A stretch of 64,000 bases of DNA from Microbacterium sp. C5A9 (GCF_022627955.1 NZ_JABXGD010000003.1:186001-250000), one strand, 5' to 3'; shown: positions 16,658-25,765, counted from the first letter of the stretch. The notes: generated by a model from the sequence alone, not told the origin. Made by a program: numbers and translations.

Positions 16658-18108
16658 CTGCCCAGCACCGCCTCTATGACCTTCTTTGCAATCGGGGCGG
16701 CGATGGTGTCGCCGGATCCTGATTGCCCCTGTCCGCCGCCGTCTTCGACGAGGACCGCTACTGCGACCGCCGGGTCGTCCGCCGGTGCGAATCCGGTGAA
16801 CCACAGCGTGTACGGCTTATCGCCGTTCTCTGTCGTCCCGGTCTTCCCGGCCACGTCGACCCCGTCTATTCTTGCACCCTGCGCCGCGCCCGTTGAGACG
16901 CTCGCCACCATCGACGACGTCACCTCGTCGGCGACCGTCTTGTCGAGGGCCTGACCGTATTCCCTGTCCTCGTAAGACCGCACCACCGACAGGTCGTTGC
17001 CGATCACCGTGTCGACGAGGCGCGGGTTCATCACCACACCGTCGTTCGCGATGCCGGCAGCCACCATGGCGATCTGCAGCGGCGTCGCGGTGACCTGTCC
17101 CTGACCGAAGCCGGTGAGGCCGGTCTGCGGGTCGTCGAGCCCGGTGGGGTAGCTCGAGGGCGTCGACTCGAGCGGCGTCGAGAAGCTCTGGTTCCACCCG
17201 AACTTCTCGGCCATCTCGCGGATCTTGTCGTCGCCCAGCTGCACCGCGAGCTCGGCCATGGGGATGTTGCAGCTCAACCGGATCGCCTCGGCGATGGTCA
17301 CGGTCTCGCCGTCGCCGCACGTGCTGCCCCACGCGTTCGCGACCGTGTTGTTGGACTGCGGCAGCTGGAAGCGTGCGGGGTTCGGGAGCGTCGAGTCCGG
17401 TGTGTAGTCGCCGCTCGCATACGCCGCGGCGGCCACGACGAGCTTGAACGTGGATCCGGGCGGGTTGAGGTCGCCCGCGATCGCGCGGTTCGAGAGCGGC
17501 TTCAGCGGATCGTCGACGAGCTGGTCGTAGGTCGCGTTCGCGGCATCCGCGTCATGGGTCGCGAGAGCGTTCGTGTCGAAGCCGGGAGTCGATACCATCG
17601 CGAGGATGCGTCCCGTCTTCGGCTCGATCGCGACGACCGCTCCGTTCAGGCCTTGCAGCGCGTCGTAGGCGGCGCGCTGCGCTGCCGTGTCGAGCGTCAG
17701 CTCCACACCGAAGCCGGTCTGCGGCTGCCCCGACAGGATCCGCTCGATGTCCGAGAAGAAGGCGCTGGAGCCGGTGCCCGAGAGGTCGGCGTTGAGAGCG
17801 CGTTCGATGCCCGTCGCCGACTGCAGAGCGGGGTTGAAGTACCCCGTCACCGGCTCCCACATCGCGGCGTCGGTGTACACACGCTGGAACTGGTAGCGGT
17901 CGTTGGAGGGCACGGACGAGGCGATCGCGACGTCGTCGACGATGATCGAACCGCGCTGGATCTCGTAGCTGTCGAGCAGCGTGCGTCGGTTGTTGCTCTG
18001 CTGTGCGAGGCTGTCGGCCTCGACGACCTGGATCCAGCTGGTCGCGACGAACAGCGACAGGAACATGAACAGCATCACGATGCTGAGGCGGCGGAGCTCT
18101 TTGGTCAT
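16654..18108 (-). CDS. pbpA: Penicillin-binding protein 2-type transpeptidase PbpA
   Basis: A 484-aa class B PBP that cross-links peptidoglycan together with RodA. One N-terminal membrane anchor (about 10-28) is followed by a dimerisation domain and the transpeptidase domain. Active-site motifs are SxxK (Ser219, Lys222 in PGSTFKLV), SxN (Ser279-Cys-Asn281 in LSCNIPMAE) and KTG (Lys422 in AGKTGTTEN). The Cys between Ser and Asn of the second motif also occurs in mycobacterial PbpA as far as I recall. ATG 18108 is preceded by a 34-codon reading frame whose stop overlaps it. Confidence 0.94.
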   Translation of the reverse strand: MTKELRRLSIVMLFMFLSLFVATSWIQVVEADSLAQQSNNRRTLLDSYEIQRGSIIVDDVAIASSVPSNDRYQFQRVYTDAAMWEPVTGYFNPALQSATGIERALNADLSGTGSSAFFSDIERILSGQPQTGFGVELTLDTAAQRAAYDALQGLNGAVVAIEPKTGRILAMVSTPGFDTNALATHDADAANATYDQLVDDPLKPLSNRAIAGDLNPPGSTFKLVVAAAAYASGDYTPDSTLPNPARFQLPQSNNTVANAWGSTCGDGETVTIAEAIRLSCNIPMAELAVQLGDDKIREMAEKFGWNQSFSTPLESTPSSYPTGLDDPQTGLTGFGQGQVTATPLQIAMVAAGIANDGVVMNPRLVDTVIGNDLSVVRSYEDREYGQALDKTVADEVTSSMVASVSTGAAQGARIDGVDVAGKTGTTENGDKPYTLWFTGFAPADDPAVAVAVLVEDGGGQGQSGSGDTIAAPIAKKVIEAVLGR

Positions 18109-18209
18109 GCGACGCCCCCCGGGGCGGAGTGCCCGCCTGTCACGGAGCGCGCTGCGTCTCGTCGCTGCGCTCCTCGCTCAGCGACCGATGTCTGGAAACG
18201 CCTGGTCAT
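18105..18209 (-). other. rodA-pbpA spacer with a 34-codon coupled ORF and a GAGCGAGGAGCGCAGCGACG-type repeat
   Basis: An ATG at 18209, one base after the rodA stop, opens a 34-codon frame. It encodes a basic peptide beginning MTRRFQTSVAERGAQRRDAA and ends in a TGA that overlaps the pbpA ATG (ATGA). The rest of this gene series is joined end-to-end, so the peptide could be a translational bridge. The spacer also contains GAGCGAGGAGCGCAGCGACG, a motif I associate with short intergenic repeats in Microbacteriaceae. A repeat that happens to be open is an equal alternative. Confidence 0.4.
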
Positions 18210-18210
18210 G

Positions 18211-19596
18211 TCAGCCGATCACCGTCCTCGGTTGGCTGCGGACGCCGTCGGAGATGCGCAGCAGGATCGCCACGATCAGCCAGTTCGCGACGAGTGACGA
18301 TCCGCCGGCGGCGAGGAACGGCGTGGTGAGGCCCGTGAGCGGGATGACGCGCGTCACGCCGCCGACCATGATGAACACCTGCAGCGCGATCGTGAAGGAG
18401 AGGCCCGTCGCCAGGAGCTTCCCGAAGTCGTCCTGACCCGCGAGCCCGATGCGGATGCCTCGGCTGATGAACACCATGTACAGGCACAGGATGGCGAAGA
18501 GGCCGATCAGACCGATCTCCTCGCCGAGGCTGGTGATGATGTAGTCGCTGTGCGCGAGGGGAGTGACGTTCGGACGGCCCTGGCCCCAGCCGGTGCCCAG
18601 CAGCCCGCCGTGCGCGAGGCCGAAGAGGCCCTGCATGGGCTGGAATCCCGCGCCGTCGGGGTCGACCTTCTCGGGATCGAAGAGGAACAGCCAGTTCGTG
18701 AAGCGGCCCTGCACATAGCTGAGGATCTGCGTCGCGACGGCGACACCCGCGGCGACGAGCGCGAGGCCGATGAGCACCCAGCTGGTCTTGCCCGTCGCCA
18801 CGTACAGCATCGCGACGAACATGCCGAAGATGAGGGTTCCGGTGCCGAGGTCGCGCTGGATCACGATGATGCCGAGCGAGATCGCCCACACCACGAGCAC
18901 CGGGCCGAGCTCGCGCATGCGCGGCCACGTGATGCCCAGGAACCGCGTTCCCACCGATGTCAGGCTCTCGCGGGTGCGCACCAGATAGCCGGCGAAGAAG
19001 ATCGCGAGGCAGATCTTGGCGAGCTCACCCGGCTGGAAGGCGAACATGCCGCCGAGCGAGACCCACACCTGCGCGTTGGCGTCGGGGATGCGCAGACCCG
19101 GCACGAAGGGGAGGAGCAGCAGCAGGATGCCGGAGAGGCCGAAGATGTAGGTGTACCGGAACAGCACGCGGTAGTTGCGCAGCAGGATGACGACCGTGAT
19201 CGCACCGGCGAGGGAGATGGCCGTCCAGGCGAGCTGCTTGGTCGAATACGCGTTCCAGCCGGTGAGCGATTCGGCGATGTCGATGCGGTAGATCATCGCG
19301 ATGCCGAGACCCGTGAGCAGCGTCGCGATGGGCAGTACGAACGGATCGGCGTCGGACGCCACGGCGCGCAGCACGAAGTGCAGGGCGAACGCGAGCACGG
19401 CGAGGCCGCCGCCGATCGCGAGGATCATCGGGTCGATCAGGCCCAGGGCGCCCAGCTGCACGAGAGTGAGCGCCGCGCCGCTGATCGCGACGGCGAACAG
19501 GAGCAGCCAGAACTCGCGGTTGCGCTGCGTCTGCGGCATCCGCATCTTCCTGAGGGCCTTGATGACGCTGGTGTCGGCCGAGACGTCGGTGCTCAT
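18211..19596 (-). CDS. rodA: FtsW/RodA/SpoVE family peptidoglycan glycosyltransferase RodA
   Basis: A 461-aa SEDS protein that polymerises lipid II, acting with PbpA. It has about 11-12 membrane helices. SEDS landmarks are present: the ...QRDLGTGTLIFGMFVAMLY stretch in the middle and GLTTPFLAAGGSSLVANW near the C-terminus. ATG 19596 (MSTDVSADTS) overlaps the pstP stop by 4 nt; a longer upstream frame would lie wholly inside pstP. Function follows from family and from the pbpA partner immediately downstream. Confidence 0.94.
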   Translation of the reverse strand: MSTDVSADTSVIKALRKMRMPQTQRNREFWLLLFAVAISGAALTLVQLGALGLIDPMILAIGGGLAVLAFALHFVLRAVASDADPFVLPIATLLTGLGIAMIYRIDIAESLTGWNAYSTKQLAWTAISLAGAITVVILLRNYRVLFRYTYIFGLSGILLLLLPFVPGLRIPDANAQVWVSLGGMFAFQPGELAKICLAIFFAGYLVRTRESLTSVGTRFLGITWPRMRELGPVLVVWAISLGIIVIQRDLGTGTLIFGMFVAMLYVATGKTSWVLIGLALVAAGVAVATQILSYVQGRFTNWLFLFDPEKVDPDGAGFQPMQGLFGLAHGGLLGTGWGQGRPNVTPLAHSDYIITSLGEEIGLIGLFAILCLYMVFISRGIRIGLAGQDDFGKLLATGLSFTIALQVFIMVGGVTRVIPLTGLTTPFLAAGGSSLVANWLIVAILLRISDGVRSQPRTVIG

Positions 19597-20894
19597 CCCG
19601 CTCCGTCCGTGGGCTCGGGACTCGGCGTCGGCACGGGCGTCGGCAGCGGCGTCGAGTTGATGACGCGGTCGGCGCCGGCCTGCAGTCGCGCGACGATCGC
19701 CTCGGCGTCGGAGAGCGAGCGGGCGGTGATCGTGCGCTCGACGGAGTCGCGCTGATACGGCGGCAGATCGGCGAGCAGGATGTCGGTGTCCTGCAGCGGC
19801 GTCGAGAGGACGATCGGGCCGATGTTCTGCTGGACGCCCTGGTAGATCACCACGCTGTCCTCGTCGGCGCCCACGAAGTAGCGCGTCTGGGTCCAGCTGT
19901 AGGCGGCGAAGGCGGCGAACGCGAGGGCGGCGAGCACGACGAGCATCCCGGCGATCCAGCCCAGGCGCCGCCGGCGTGCACGCCGACGGTCCTCTTCGAT
20001 GAGCTCCTCGAGATACTCGGGTGCGGGCTCGAAGTGGCTGGGCTCGTTGGCCGCCTGACGCACCGGATGCAGCCAGCTGCTGCGCGGCGCGCGCACCGGC
20101 GGCACGGTGACGTTCTCGGGGTTCGAGGCGGATCCGACGATCGTCGCGGTGCCCGAGTGCATGGCGTGCTGACCGCCGACGTCGACGAGCACGATCGTGA
20201 CGTTGTCGGGGGCGCCGCCGTCGAGCGCCTGCTTGAGCAGGTTGTCGGCCGTGCGTCCCGGAGCCATGCCGAGACGCATCGCCTTGAGGATGTGCGCCTC
20301 GTCGACGACGCCCGAGAGGCCGTCGGAGCACAGCAGCCACCGGTCGCCCGGCTGGGTGTGCATCACGAACATGTCGAGCTCGGGATCGGCGTCCATGTCG
20401 CTGAGCACCCGCATGAGCACCGAGCGGCGCGGGTGGTAGCGGGCCTCTTCGGGGGTGATGCGACCCGAGTCGACCAGACGCTGCACGAACGTGTGGTCGG
20501 CCGTGATCTGGGTGACCGCGTCATCGCGGTAGAGATAGATGCGCGAGTCGCCGATGTGGCCGATGACGGCGAAGTCGTCGACCATGATGATCGCGCTGAG
20601 CGTGGTGCCGAGTCCGGCGAGCTCCGGGCGGTCCTTCGCGGCGCGGATCAGGTCGCCGGCCGCCGTGGTGGCCGCAGCCTGCAGCGACGCCTGCGCGTCG
20701 TCGACCGAGGAGTACGGCTGGTCGAGCGGCTGCATCCGGTGGATGGCGATGCTCGACGCGACGTCTCCTCCGGCGTGTCCGCCCATGCCGTCGGCCACGA
20801 CGAACAGGTTCGCCCCGGAGTATCCGGAGTCCTGATTGTTGGAGCGGACCTTCCCGGTGTGGGAGATCGCGACGCTCGAGCCCTCGAAGACCAT
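19593..20894 (-). CDS. pstP: PP2C-family serine/threonine phosphatase PstP
   Basis: A 433-aa membrane phosphatase that reverses PknA/PknB phosphorylation. The PP2C domain (about 1-240) has the metal-binding motifs SNNQDSGY, VVADGMGGHAGG and SDGLSGVVD, and GGAPDNVTIVLVD. A juxtamembrane Arg-rich segment (RRRARRRRLG) and one helix (about 318-340) precede an extracytoplasmic tail of about 90 residues ending in a PTPVPTPSPEP linker. ATG 20894 follows the fhaB stop by 7 nt. Gene order matches mycobacterial pstP. Confidence 0.95.
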   Translation of the reverse strand: MVFEGSSVAISHTGKVRSNNQDSGYSGANLFVVADGMGGHAGGDVASSIAIHRMQPLDQPYSSVDDAQASLQAAATTAAGDLIRAAKDRPELAGLGTTLSAIIMVDDFAVIGHIGDSRIYLYRDDAVTQITADHTFVQRLVDSGRITPEEARYHPRRSVLMRVLSDMDADPELDMFVMHTQPGDRWLLCSDGLSGVVDEAHILKAMRLGMAPGRTADNLLKQALDGGAPDNVTIVLVDVGGQHAMHSGTATIVGSASNPENVTVPPVRAPRSSWLHPVRQAANEPSHFEPAPEYLEELIEEDRRRARRRRLGWIAGMLVVLAALAFAAFAAYSWTQTRYFVGADEDSVVIYQGVQQNIGPIVLSTPLQDTDILLADLPPYQRDSVERTITARSLSDAEAIVARLQAGADRVINSTPLPTPVPTPSPEPTDGAG

Positions 20895-20901
20895 GCCGGG
20901 G

Positions 20902-21441
20902 TCAGGCTCGCAGCTCGAAGGTCGTGGCGCCCACCTTGATGGGAGTGCCGAGCGAGAGCGAGACCGGGTTGCCGCTCACGCGCTGGCCGGCGACGAACGT
21001 GCCGTTGGTCGAGTCGAGGTCCTGGATCGCCCAGCTGTCGCCCCGCAGCAGGAGCCGCGCGTGGTGGCTGGACGTGTAGTCGTCGCGGATCACGAGGGCG
21101 GATTCGCTCGAGCGCCCGATCGTCAGCGTCTCCGAGCCGAGCGCCAGTTCGAGTCCGGCCTTGGGTCCCGAGGTGATGACGAGGCGCTTCGCGGTGGTGA
21201 CCGTCGCCGGTCCCGTGGTCGCGGGCTTCGCCGACGCCGGCTTCGCCGACGCGGGCCGCGCGGGAGCCGGGGGAGTGGAGGGTGCGGGAGCCGCGGCCTC
21301 GCCCTCGGCGGGGAGCTTGCGCACCTTCATGCCGAACAGGTCGGCGCGCAGCGAGTAGACGACGCCGAAGACAAAGAACCACAGCAGCAGGAGGAACCCG
21401 ATGCGCAGCAGGAGCAGGACGAGCTCACTGGGCGTGGTCAC
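20902..21441 (-). CDS. fhaB: FHA domain protein FhaB (FipA-type)
   Basis: A 179-aa protein with an N-terminal membrane helix (LVLLLLRIGFLLLLWFFVFG, about 7-28), a flexible Pro/Ala region with direct repeats (PASAKPASAKPA), and a C-terminal phosphothreonine-binding FHA domain (about 85-179). The FHA core residues are in TIGRSSESALVI, SSHHARL and LDSTNGTFV. It should recruit phosphorylated cell-division partners of PknA/PknB. GTG 21441 overlaps the fhaA stop (GTGA). Longer upstream frames lie in fhaA. Confidence 0.93.
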   Translation of the reverse strand: MTTPSELVLLLLRIGFLLLLWFFVFGVVYSLRADLFGMKVRKLPAEGEAAAPAPSTPPAPARPASAKPASAKPATTGPATVTTAKRLVITSGPKAGLELALGSETLTIGRSSESALVIRDDYTSSHHARLLLRGDSWAIQDLDSTNGTFVAGQRVSGNPVSLSLGTPIKVGATTFELRA

Positions 21442-22166
21442 GAGATCGCTCCGAACGCACGGGTCGCGTCGTCGTCGCGCGGGCGCGGCGGACGGGACGG
21501 AGTGGCGACCGGGACGACGCGGAAGACGAGGTCGGTGCGGCCGATCGTGATGGTCGTGTCGGTGGGCAGAGACGCCTCGCGCACCTTCTGGCCGTTGACC
21601 TTGGTGCCGTTCGTGGATCCGAGGTCGCGCATCATGGCGCGCTCGCCGTCCCACAGCACCTCGACGTGCTTGCGGCTCGAACCGGCATCCGAGATGGTGA
21701 TGTCGGCGTCGGTTCCGCGACCGATGACCGTGCGGGCGCGCGTGATCGAGTGACGGCGACCGTCGACGTCGATCACGGCCTGCCAGCTGACGCGTCCTTC
21801 GACGGTGCCGGACGAGACGTTCACGGTTCCGGTGGCGATCTTGTCGTCGGCCTCGAGCGAGATCGACAGCGGCCCGGCGAAGCTGTAGCCCTGCGCCTTG
21901 CCGTGCGTGGTGAGCAGGGCGTGCAGCTCGTCGGTCAGAGCCCCGCCCAGGCCTCGCATGCGTTCGGCGTCGTCGGTGCTGAGGCGCACGACATAGCTGT
22001 TGGGCGCGATGATGCGGTCGCGGCTCACCACAGCCGCGTTGGTGTCGGCCTCGCGGCGCAGGGCCGAGGCGATCTCCACGGGCTGGATGCCGCTGCGGAA
22101 GGTCTTCGCGAAGGCGCTGTTCACAGCGCGTTCGAGACCCTTCTCAAAGCTGTCAAGTAGTCCCAC
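21438..22166 (-). CDS. fhaA: FHA domain protein FhaA (DUF3662-FHA)
   Basis: A 242-aa cytoplasmic protein. The N-terminal domain (about 1-115; LLDSFEKGLERAVNSAFAK, then PVEIASALRREAD) is the DUF3662 domain of FhaA. A C-terminal FHA domain (about 145-225) has RTVIGRGTDADITI, SRKHVEV and GSTNGTKVNG. Mycobacterial FhaA is much longer because of a central disordered region; here the linker is short. GTG 22166 has AGAGGAG upstream and is the first gene of the minus-strand block. It probably binds phosphorylated MurJ-like or kinase partners. Confidence 0.92.
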   Translation of the reverse strand: MGLLDSFEKGLERAVNSAFAKTFRSGIQPVEIASALRREADTNAAVVSRDRIIAPNSYVVRLSTDDAERMRGLGGALTDELHALLTTHGKAQGYSFAGPLSISLEADDKIATGTVNVSSGTVEGRVSWQAVIDVDGRRHSITRARTVIGRGTDADITISDAGSSRKHVEVLWDGERAMMRDLGSTNGTKVNGQKVREASLPTDTTITIGRTDLVFRVVPVATPSRPPRPRDDDATRAFGAIS

Positions 22167-22311
22167 TGGGCTCCTCTGGCATGCCGACCGGTAGGGACAT
22201 CGTAGCCAGGTGTCCTGGGTGTACGCCGTCGAGGGGCGTGTTTCCGGGTGTCTCGGCGGGGTTCCGGGCGCCGTTTCGATGCCTCCGGGGCGGTTTCGGG
22301 CGGCCATCTCC

Positions 22312-22378
22312 CTGTCGGGCGGAGCGATCACGGCGCATCCTCCGCCCGACACGGAGTTCTCCGCCCGACACCGTGCGC
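22312..22378. repeat. Dispersed intergenic palindromic element, copy 1
   Basis: CTGTCGGGCGGA is followed by two inverted copies, TCCGCCCGACAC at 22341 and 22360, separated by GGAGTTC. The block lies in the 281-nt gap between fhaA and tRNA-Leu. The same arrangement, including GGAGTTCTCCGCCCGACAC, recurs at about 63.07-63.15 kb. The folded form would be a strong stem. No ORF is supported in this gap. Confidence 0.6.
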
Positions 22379-22447
22379 CGTCGGTTTCATCGCAGGACGG
22401 AACGCGTGATATCCTCGCAAAGTTGACTTCTTCGGAACGAGACACTC

Positions 22448-22530
22448 GCGCGAGTGGCGGAATGGTAGACGCGCTGGCTTCAGGTGCCAGTGTTCGCAAG
22501 GACGTGGGGGTTCGAGTCCCCCCTCGCGCA
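22448..22530 (+). tRNA. tRNA-Leu (anticodon CAG)
   Basis: An 83-nt class II tRNA. The acceptor stem GCGCGAG pairs with CTCGCGC and the discriminator is A; CCA is not encoded. The anticodon stem CTGGC/GCCAG encloses loop TTCAGGT, giving anticodon CAG, which reads CUG, the dominant Leu codon of high-GC genomes. A long variable arm (TGTTCGCAAGGACG region) and T-arm GGGGG-TTCGAGT-CCCCC are present. A tRNA-Leu at the end of the pknB-fhaA block is also found in mycobacteria. Confidence 0.97.
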
Positions 22531-22541
22531 CAGTGAGCGAG

Positions 22542-22583
22542 AGAGCCGGTCAGGATTGATTTCCTGACCGGCTCTTCTCTTTT
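22542..22583. terminator. Terminator after tRNA-Leu
   Basis: A 14-bp perfect stem (AGAGCCGGTCAGGA / TCCTGACCGGCTCT) with a 6-nt loop is followed by TCTCTTTTCTT. It lies between the tRNA and the convergent glycosidase gene and can terminate both. Confidence 0.9.
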
Positions 22584-22596
22584 CTTCCCGACGGCG

Positions 22597-23871
22597 TCAG
22601 GACGCGCGGACGGAGCCGGTGCGCGAGACGGCCGACTCGCGGGCGTACGCGGCGAATCGGTCGGCGACGGGGTTCCGCCGACGCTCGAGCCCCGACGGCG
22701 TCTCGACGAGGTCGAAGAGCCCCATGGTGAGCAGGTGGTCGGCCCGGGGAGCGGTGCTGTGGCGGTACGTCCATTCGTACATGTCGAACAGGGGCCACCA
22801 GGTGTATCCGACGACGTCCGTGCCCTCGGCCCGGAGCTCCTCGACGGCGGCGACCGAGGCGTCCATCCAGGAGATGCGCGTCTGCGCATCGTCGGTCACG
22901 CAGGTCTCGGCGAGCATCACCGGTGCGCCGTAGCGCTCGGCGTAGCGGCGCAGCATCTCCTTGAGGCCGTCGACTCCGTCGTCGCGGGTCGGGCGCGGGT
23001 CGGCGAATCCGCCGCCGTGGTGCACTCCGGCCTCGAACAGCTCGGTCGAGTGCCGCGGGTAGTAGTTCACGCCCATCACGTCGGGCTGCACGGCGTTGTC
23101 GCGGAACCACTGGAGCACCTCGCGCGAGGCGCCGCGTGAGCGCAGGAGGGAGGAGAGCGGATGCCGGTCGTCGACCTTGCCCGTCACGAGGTCTTCGACC
23201 AGGAAGCCCTGGTGCGAGTAGCGCCTCGCGGTCTCCCAGTGCTCGGGGGCGTCGATGTCGCCCGCGTAGCGCATGGAGGCGTCGACATGCACGAACGTCG
23301 CCCGGTCGCCGAGCACGTCGGCGATCGCGCGCTGGGTCAGCACGAACCCCTGCGCGATGGCCGTCGCGATCTCGACCAGGCCCTCCGCGCCGCTCCGATA
23401 GGGGGGCCAGTACGCGTATTCACCGCTGAACAGGGAGTGCAGCATCGGCTCGTTCACCGGCGTGTAGTCGGTGGCGACGTCTCGGTAGCGCTCCGCGGCC
23501 CGCGCCGCGTACTCGGCGACGTACTGCGGGTAGTCGGGATGCGCGAACTGATCGTCGATCCACAGCGGCGTCCCGTAGTGGAGGATGTCGACGATGGGGC
23601 GGATGCCGAGCTCGCCGAAGCGGTCCATCACCCTGTCGGTCCACGACCAGTCCCACCGCCCGCGCTCGGGAGAGACGACGTGCCAGGGGATGCCCCAGCG
23701 CATGAACTCCGCGCCGACCGAGGAGGCGAGGCCCAGGTCGTCGCTCCACTGCTCGTAGTGCTCGGTGAGGGCGTATTCGTCGATCGCCCGTTCGCCGGGA
23801 CGCTCCTGGGGGATGAAGGTGTTCTCGATTCCGAGGCCGAAATGGAGGAGGCCGTCGCGATACCAGGTCAT
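22597..23871 (-). CDS. Family 1-like glycoside hydrolase
   Basis: A 424-aa TIM-barrel glycosidase with no signal peptide, so it is cytoplasmic. The likely acid/base is Glu141 in TPVNEPM (the TxNEP motif of clan GH-A, GH1-like) and the likely nucleophile Glu322 in LAETCVT. The N-terminal WGIPWHVVSPERGRWDWSWTD region matches GH1 strands that handle the substrate. The nucleophile motif lacks the usual ENG, so it is an outlier of the family. It is the last gene of an ABC sugar-uptake operon and presumably splits the imported oligosaccharide. The substrate is unknown. Confidence 0.8.
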   Translation of the reverse strand: MTWYRDGLLHFGLGIENTFIPQERPGERAIDEYALTEHYEQWSDDLGLASSVGAEFMRWGIPWHVVSPERGRWDWSWTDRVMDRFGELGIRPIVDILHYGTPLWIDDQFAHPDYPQYVAEYAARAAERYRDVATDYTPVNEPMLHSLFSGEYAYWPPYRSGAEGLVEIATAIAQGFVLTQRAIADVLGDRATFVHVDASMRYAGDIDAPEHWETARRYSHQGFLVEDLVTGKVDDRHPLSSLLRSRGASREVLQWFRDNAVQPDVMGVNYYPRHSTELFEAGVHHGGGFADPRPTRDDGVDGLKEMLRRYAERYGAPVMLAETCVTDDAQTRISWMDASVAAVEELRAEGTDVVGYTWWPLFDMYEWTYRHSTAPRADHLLTMGLFDLVETPSGLERRRNPVADRFAAYARESAVSRTGSVRAS

Positions 23872-23878
23872 GGGAATG

Positions 23879-24748
23879 TCACTTCAGTCCGGTCGAGGCG
23901 ATGCTTTCGACGAAGCGTCGCTGGATGAGCAGGAAGACGATGGCGAGGGGCAGGACCGCGATGAGCGAGCCCGCCATCATCACCCCCTGGGGGATGATGC
24001 CGCCGGGGCCGGTCAGCAGGGTGAGTCCCGATGTGACGGTGCCCATCTCGGCATCCGTCGTGAACACGAGCGGCCACAGCAGGTCGTTCCAGTTGTTCAC
24101 GAAGACGTAGATCCCGAGCGTCAGGAGTGCGGGCACCGCGTTCGGCAGCACGACGCTGCGGAAGATGCGGAACTCGCTGGCTCCGTCGATGCGCGCGGCG
24201 TTGTCGAGGTCGCGCGGGAGGGAGAGGAAGAACTGCCGCAGGAAGAAGATGCCGAACGCGTCTGCGGCGCGCGGAGCGATGAGTCCGGCGTAGGAGTTCA
24301 CCCATCCGAGATCGGAGACGAGTTGGTAGATCGGGATCAGGGTCGCCTGGAACGGGATCATCAGGCTCGCGATGATCGCGATGAGCAGGACCCTGCTGCC
24401 GCGGAAGTCCAGGCGGGCCAGCGCATACGCGGCCAGCGAGTCGAAGACCAGCGCGAACACGGTGACCCCGCCGGCGAACACGAAGCTGTTGAGGATCAGT
24501 CGTGCGAACGGCAGCTCGGTGAAGATCCGGGCGAAGTTGTCGAGCGTCCATGCCCCCGGGACGAGCGTGGGCGGGTAGGCGTTCACCTCGGAGACGGGCT
24601 TGAAGGCGGTGAAGACGATGATGAGGATCGGGAGCATCACCGCGAGCGTCGCGGCGGCGGCGACGATCAGCAGCGCGACGGATGCGATGCGTCGCCGTGT
24701 CGCGTGCGGGGAGCGACGGATGACGGGAGCGGGGGCCACGAGGGTCAT
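23879..24748 (-). CDS. Carbohydrate ABC transporter permease (MalG-type)
   Basis: A 289-aa permease with six membrane helices. It has the EAA loop ...AARIDGASEFRIFRSVVLPNAVPAL, which docks the ATPase. ATG 24748 (MTLVAPAPVIRR) overlaps the stop of the upstream permease by 4 nt. No ATPase gene is in the locus, so a shared MsiK/MalK-like ATPase encoded elsewhere is expected, as is usual in Actinobacteria. The glycosidase starts 7 nt downstream. Confidence 0.92.
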   Translation of the reverse strand: MTLVAPAPVIRRSPHATRRRIASVALLIVAAAATLAVMLPILIIVFTAFKPVSEVNAYPPTLVPGAWTLDNFARIFTELPFARLILNSFVFAGGVTVFALVFDSLAAYALARLDFRGSRVLLIAIIASLMIPFQATLIPIYQLVSDLGWVNSYAGLIAPRAADAFGIFFLRQFFLSLPRDLDNAARIDGASEFRIFRSVVLPNAVPALLTLGIYVFVNNWNDLLWPLVFTTDAEMGTVTSGLTLLTGPGGIIPQGVMMAGSLIAVLPLAIVFLLIQRRFVESIASTGLK

Positions 24749-25701
24749 GAGGCGTCCGCCTCTCGCCGGCTGAAGAAGAGGAACTGCACCAGGCTCAGCA
24801 CCAGTGTGATCAGCAGAAGGACGTACGAGAGCGCCGACGCGAAACCGAGCTCGAGCTTGCGGAAGCCTGCTTCGTAGATCTCCATGACGATGGTCTGCGT
24901 GCTGCCGTAGGGGCCGCCGCCGGTCATCACGTAGATCTGATCGAACGCCTGCAGGGCGGCGATCAGCGCGACGATGAGCACGAACCCGAGCGAGTTGCTG
25001 AGCATCGGCAGGGTGATGCTGCGGAACCTCTGCCACGCGCTCGCGCCGTCGACGCGCGCCGCTTCGTAGAGGCTGCCGGGGATGTCCTGCAGCCCGGCGA
25101 GGAAGATCACCATGTAGAAGCCGAAGCTCTTCCAGACGGCGACGAGCACGACGGTGGGCATCGCGAGCACCGGGTCCTGCAGGACGTTGCCGAGTTGGAT
25201 GCCGAAGCCGCGCAACCAGTAGTTGAGCAGGCCGATCTGCGGGTCGAGGAGGTAGGACCATGCGAACGCCGCGACAGCCAGCGACACGATGAACGGCAGG
25301 AACAGCAGGGTGCGGAAGGCACCGCGCCCCGGGAGGAGCCGGTTGTTCAGCAGCAGCGCGAACGCCAGCGCGAGCACCACGACGAGAGGCGTGAACAGCA
25401 GCGCGTAGAGGGCGGTGTTGCCCATCGCGGTCAGCACGCCGGAGTCGGTGAAGACGTCGATGTAGTTCTGGAACCCGACGAACTCCTCATCGCCGAACCC
25501 GCTCGCATCGGTGAACGAGAGCCGCAGGGCGGAGATCATCGGCCAGGCGACGAACACCGTGAGGATGATGATCGCCGGAAGGAGGAAGGCGACCACCGTG
25601 AGGCGGTACCTGTTGCTGCGGCGGAGGGGGCTGCGTCCGCCCAACGGGGCGGGTGGGCGGTACGCGCGGCGGGTGGGCGGTGCTGCTGCCTGCGTCGTCA
25701 T
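24745..25701 (-). CDS. Carbohydrate ABC transporter permease (MalF-type)
   Basis: A 318-aa permease with six helices and a basic, Pro-rich cytoplasmic N-terminus. The EAA loop is ...EAARVDGASAWQRFRSITLPMLSN. ATG 25701 (MTTQAAAPPTRRAYRPP) was chosen over longer frames that run into the binding-protein gene. It lies 64 nt after the binding protein and overlaps the MalG-type gene. It forms the heteromeric channel with that partner. Confidence 0.92.
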   Translation of the reverse strand: MTTQAAAPPTRRAYRPPAPLGGRSPLRRSNRYRLTVVAFLLPAIIILTVFVAWPMISALRLSFTDASGFGDEEFVGFQNYIDVFTDSGVLTAMGNTALYALLFTPLVVVLALAFALLLNNRLLPGRGAFRTLLFLPFIVSLAVAAFAWSYLLDPQIGLLNYWLRGFGIQLGNVLQDPVLAMPTVVLVAVWKSFGFYMVIFLAGLQDIPGSLYEAARVDGASAWQRFRSITLPMLSNSLGFVLIVALIAALQAFDQIYVMTGGGPYGSTQTIVMEIYEAGFRKLELGFASALSYVLLLITLVLSLVQFLFFSRREADAS

Positions 25702-25765
25702 CGGGCGCTGCTTTCTGAGGAAGGACGCGGGAGGGGCGACGTGGGCGCCCCTCCCGCGAGCGGGG

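Noticed and set aside
15297..16954. Long plus-strand frames across pknA
   Set aside because: Antisense to the kinase; the opposite strand carries complete kinase motifs.
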